This document shows, in pieces, positions 63,119 to 64,000 of a DNA stretch of 64,000 nt. Each line of letters begins with the position of its first letter. Position 1 is the first letter of the stretch. Location of the stretch: assembly GCF_902809845.1 (NCBI RefSeq), contig NZ_CADDWI010000013.1, positions 868,001 through 932,000 on the forward strand, in the 5' to 3' direction. This stretch comes from Chelativorans sp. Marseille-P2723. GTDB taxonomy: Bacteria > Pseudomonadota > Alphaproteobacteria > Rhizobiales > Rhizobiaceae. Under the pieces are notes generated by a model. The model worked only from the letters and a program-made list of their open reading frames with translations. It searched no databases and had not been told where the DNA came from. Position numbers and translations under genes: made by a program.

Positions 63119-64000
63119 ATGGCAGACGCGGATAAGCTTGAACAGGATAGCCCTTCGGTGAGTTCACAGGAAGCATTGGACTTCCACTCCAGCGGGCGCC
63201 CGGGCAAGCTTGAGATCAGTCCAACCAAGCCCATGGCAACGCAACGCGACCTGTCGCTGGCTTATTCGCCAGGCGTTGCGGTACCGGTGGAAGCCATCGC
63301 CAAGGACCCAAGCCGCGCTTTCGATTACACGACTCGCGGCAACCTCGTTGCCGTCATCTCCAATGGCACAGCGATTCTCGGGCTTGGCAATCTGGGCGCT
63401 CTTGCCTCGAAGCCGGTGATGGAAGGAAAGGCAGTCCTGTTCAAGCGCTTTGCCGATGTCGACTCCATCGATCTGGAGGTCGACACGGAGGATGTTGAGG
63501 AGTTCATCAACTCCGTGCGTTTTCTTGGCCCCTCCTTCGGTGGCATCAACCTTGAAGATATCAGGGCCCCTGACTGCTTCGTCATCGAGCAGCGCCTGCG
63601 CGAACTGATGGACATCCCGGTCTTCCACGACGATCAGCACGGAACCGCAATCATTGCCGCGGCTGGCCTCATCAATGCGTTGGAACTGACCGGCCGCGAC
63701 ATCAAGACTGCAAAGCTTGTCTGCAACGGAGCAGGCTCGGCCGGCATCGCCTGCATCGAACTGGTAAAGTCGATGGGTTTTGCTCCCGAGAACGTAATTC
63801 TCTGCGATACAAAAGGCGTGGTCTACAAGGGCCGCACCGAAGGCATGAACCAGTGGAAATCGGCGCACGCTGTGGAGACGGACAAGCGTACCCTGGCCGA
63901 GGCGCTGGACGGAGCCGACATCTTCTTCGGGCTTTCGGCAAAGGGCGCGCTGACCGCCGACATGGTACGATCCATGGCCAAGAACCCGATCATCTTCGCC
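63119..64000 (+). CDS. maeB: NADP-type malic enzyme, N-terminal part (cut by window edge)
   Basis: Converts malate to pyruvate and carbon dioxide. The 294 codons seen include the malic domain (LEISPTKPMATQRDLSLAYS, GNLVAVISNGTAILGLGNLG, PVFHDDQHGTAIIAAAGLIN) and the start of the NAD(P) domain (KLVCNGAGSAGIACIELVKS). Rhizobial MaeB proteins end in a phosphotransacetylase-like domain, which would lie beyond the window. ggggagg and agagga precede the ATG. NADP use is inferred from the MaeB-type sequence. Confidence 0.93.
   Translation, partial: MADADKLEQDSPSVSSQEALDFHSSGRPGKLEISPTKPMATQRDLSLAYSPGVAVPVEAIAKDPSRAFDYTTRGNLVAVISNGTAILGLGNLGALASKPVMEGKAVLFKRFADVDSIDLEVDTEDVEEFINSVRFLGPSFGGINLEDIRAPDCFVIEQRLRELMDIPVFHDDQHGTAIIAAAGLINALELTGRDIKTAKLVCNGAGSAGIACIELVKSMGFAPENVILCDTKGVVYKGRTEGMNQWKSAHAVETDKRTLAEALDGADIFFGLSAKGALTADMVRSMAKNPIIFA

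Overview
The window reads as a chromosomal segment of an alphaproteobacterium of the order Hyphomicrobiales (Rhizobiales), most like the Phyllobacteriaceae (Mesorhizobium, Chelativorans or Nitratireductor type). The grounds are the gene order motA-fliM-fliN-fliG-flhB, flgB-flgC-fliE-flgG-flgA-flgI-motE-flgH-fliL-fliP and fliF-(fliH)-motB-motC-fliK-slt-rem-flgE-flgK-flgL-flaF-flbT-flgD-fliQ-flhA-fliR. This is the Sinorhizobium/Brucella type of flagellar cluster, with the rhizobial motility proteins MotC, MotD/FliK, MotE and Rem/FtcR. The order maeB / mutS-glnD-murJ is also common in that order. The genus is an inference; no rRNA or tRNA gene is present to test it.

Layout. 1-2305: a catalase fragment and a dadA gene broken by one in-frame amber codon. 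2575-36730: about 34 kb of flagellar genes in roughly nine transcription units covering basal body, export apparatus, hook, switch, stator, flagellins and assembly control. 37150-41619: a small accessory patch with a fosmidomycin-resistance-type transporter, a small lipoprotein and an 825-residue protein whose C-terminus has the motif set of an ADP-ribosyltransferase toxin. 41884-44330: cyanide-insensitive type cytochrome bd (cioAB). 44350-48273: a polyamine/spermidine-type ABC importer. 48377-52312: TPR lipoprotein, M17 aminopeptidase, NlpC/P60 hydrolase and a MoeB/ThiF-type enzyme. 52426-64000: polA, murJ, glnD, mutS and the start of maeB.

Regulation. Reading the upstream regions side by side shows a recurrent element, CTTCRCRCAAG followed by nine bases and CTAGNCT. 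Counted from the CAAG core it lies 41-51 bases before the start codon of the first gene of seven flagellar units: motA (minus strand), the DUF1217 gene, flgB, fliF, flgE, flhA and the flgJ-like gene. It was not found at the flagellin genes or rem. Instead, flaB and rem carry perfect TTAA-N7-TTAA boxes of the CtrA type, and flaA has a leader able to fold into several nested hairpins, a plausible FlbT target. The proposed hierarchy is CtrA acting on rem and flaB, a Rem or promoter-class signal acting on the structural operons, and FlbT/FlaF acting on flagellin mRNA. This is inferred from sequence.

Other points worth attention are a candidate small RNA with a strong terminator between polA and murJ, and a DNA polymerase I whose proofreading-exonuclease residues are altered.
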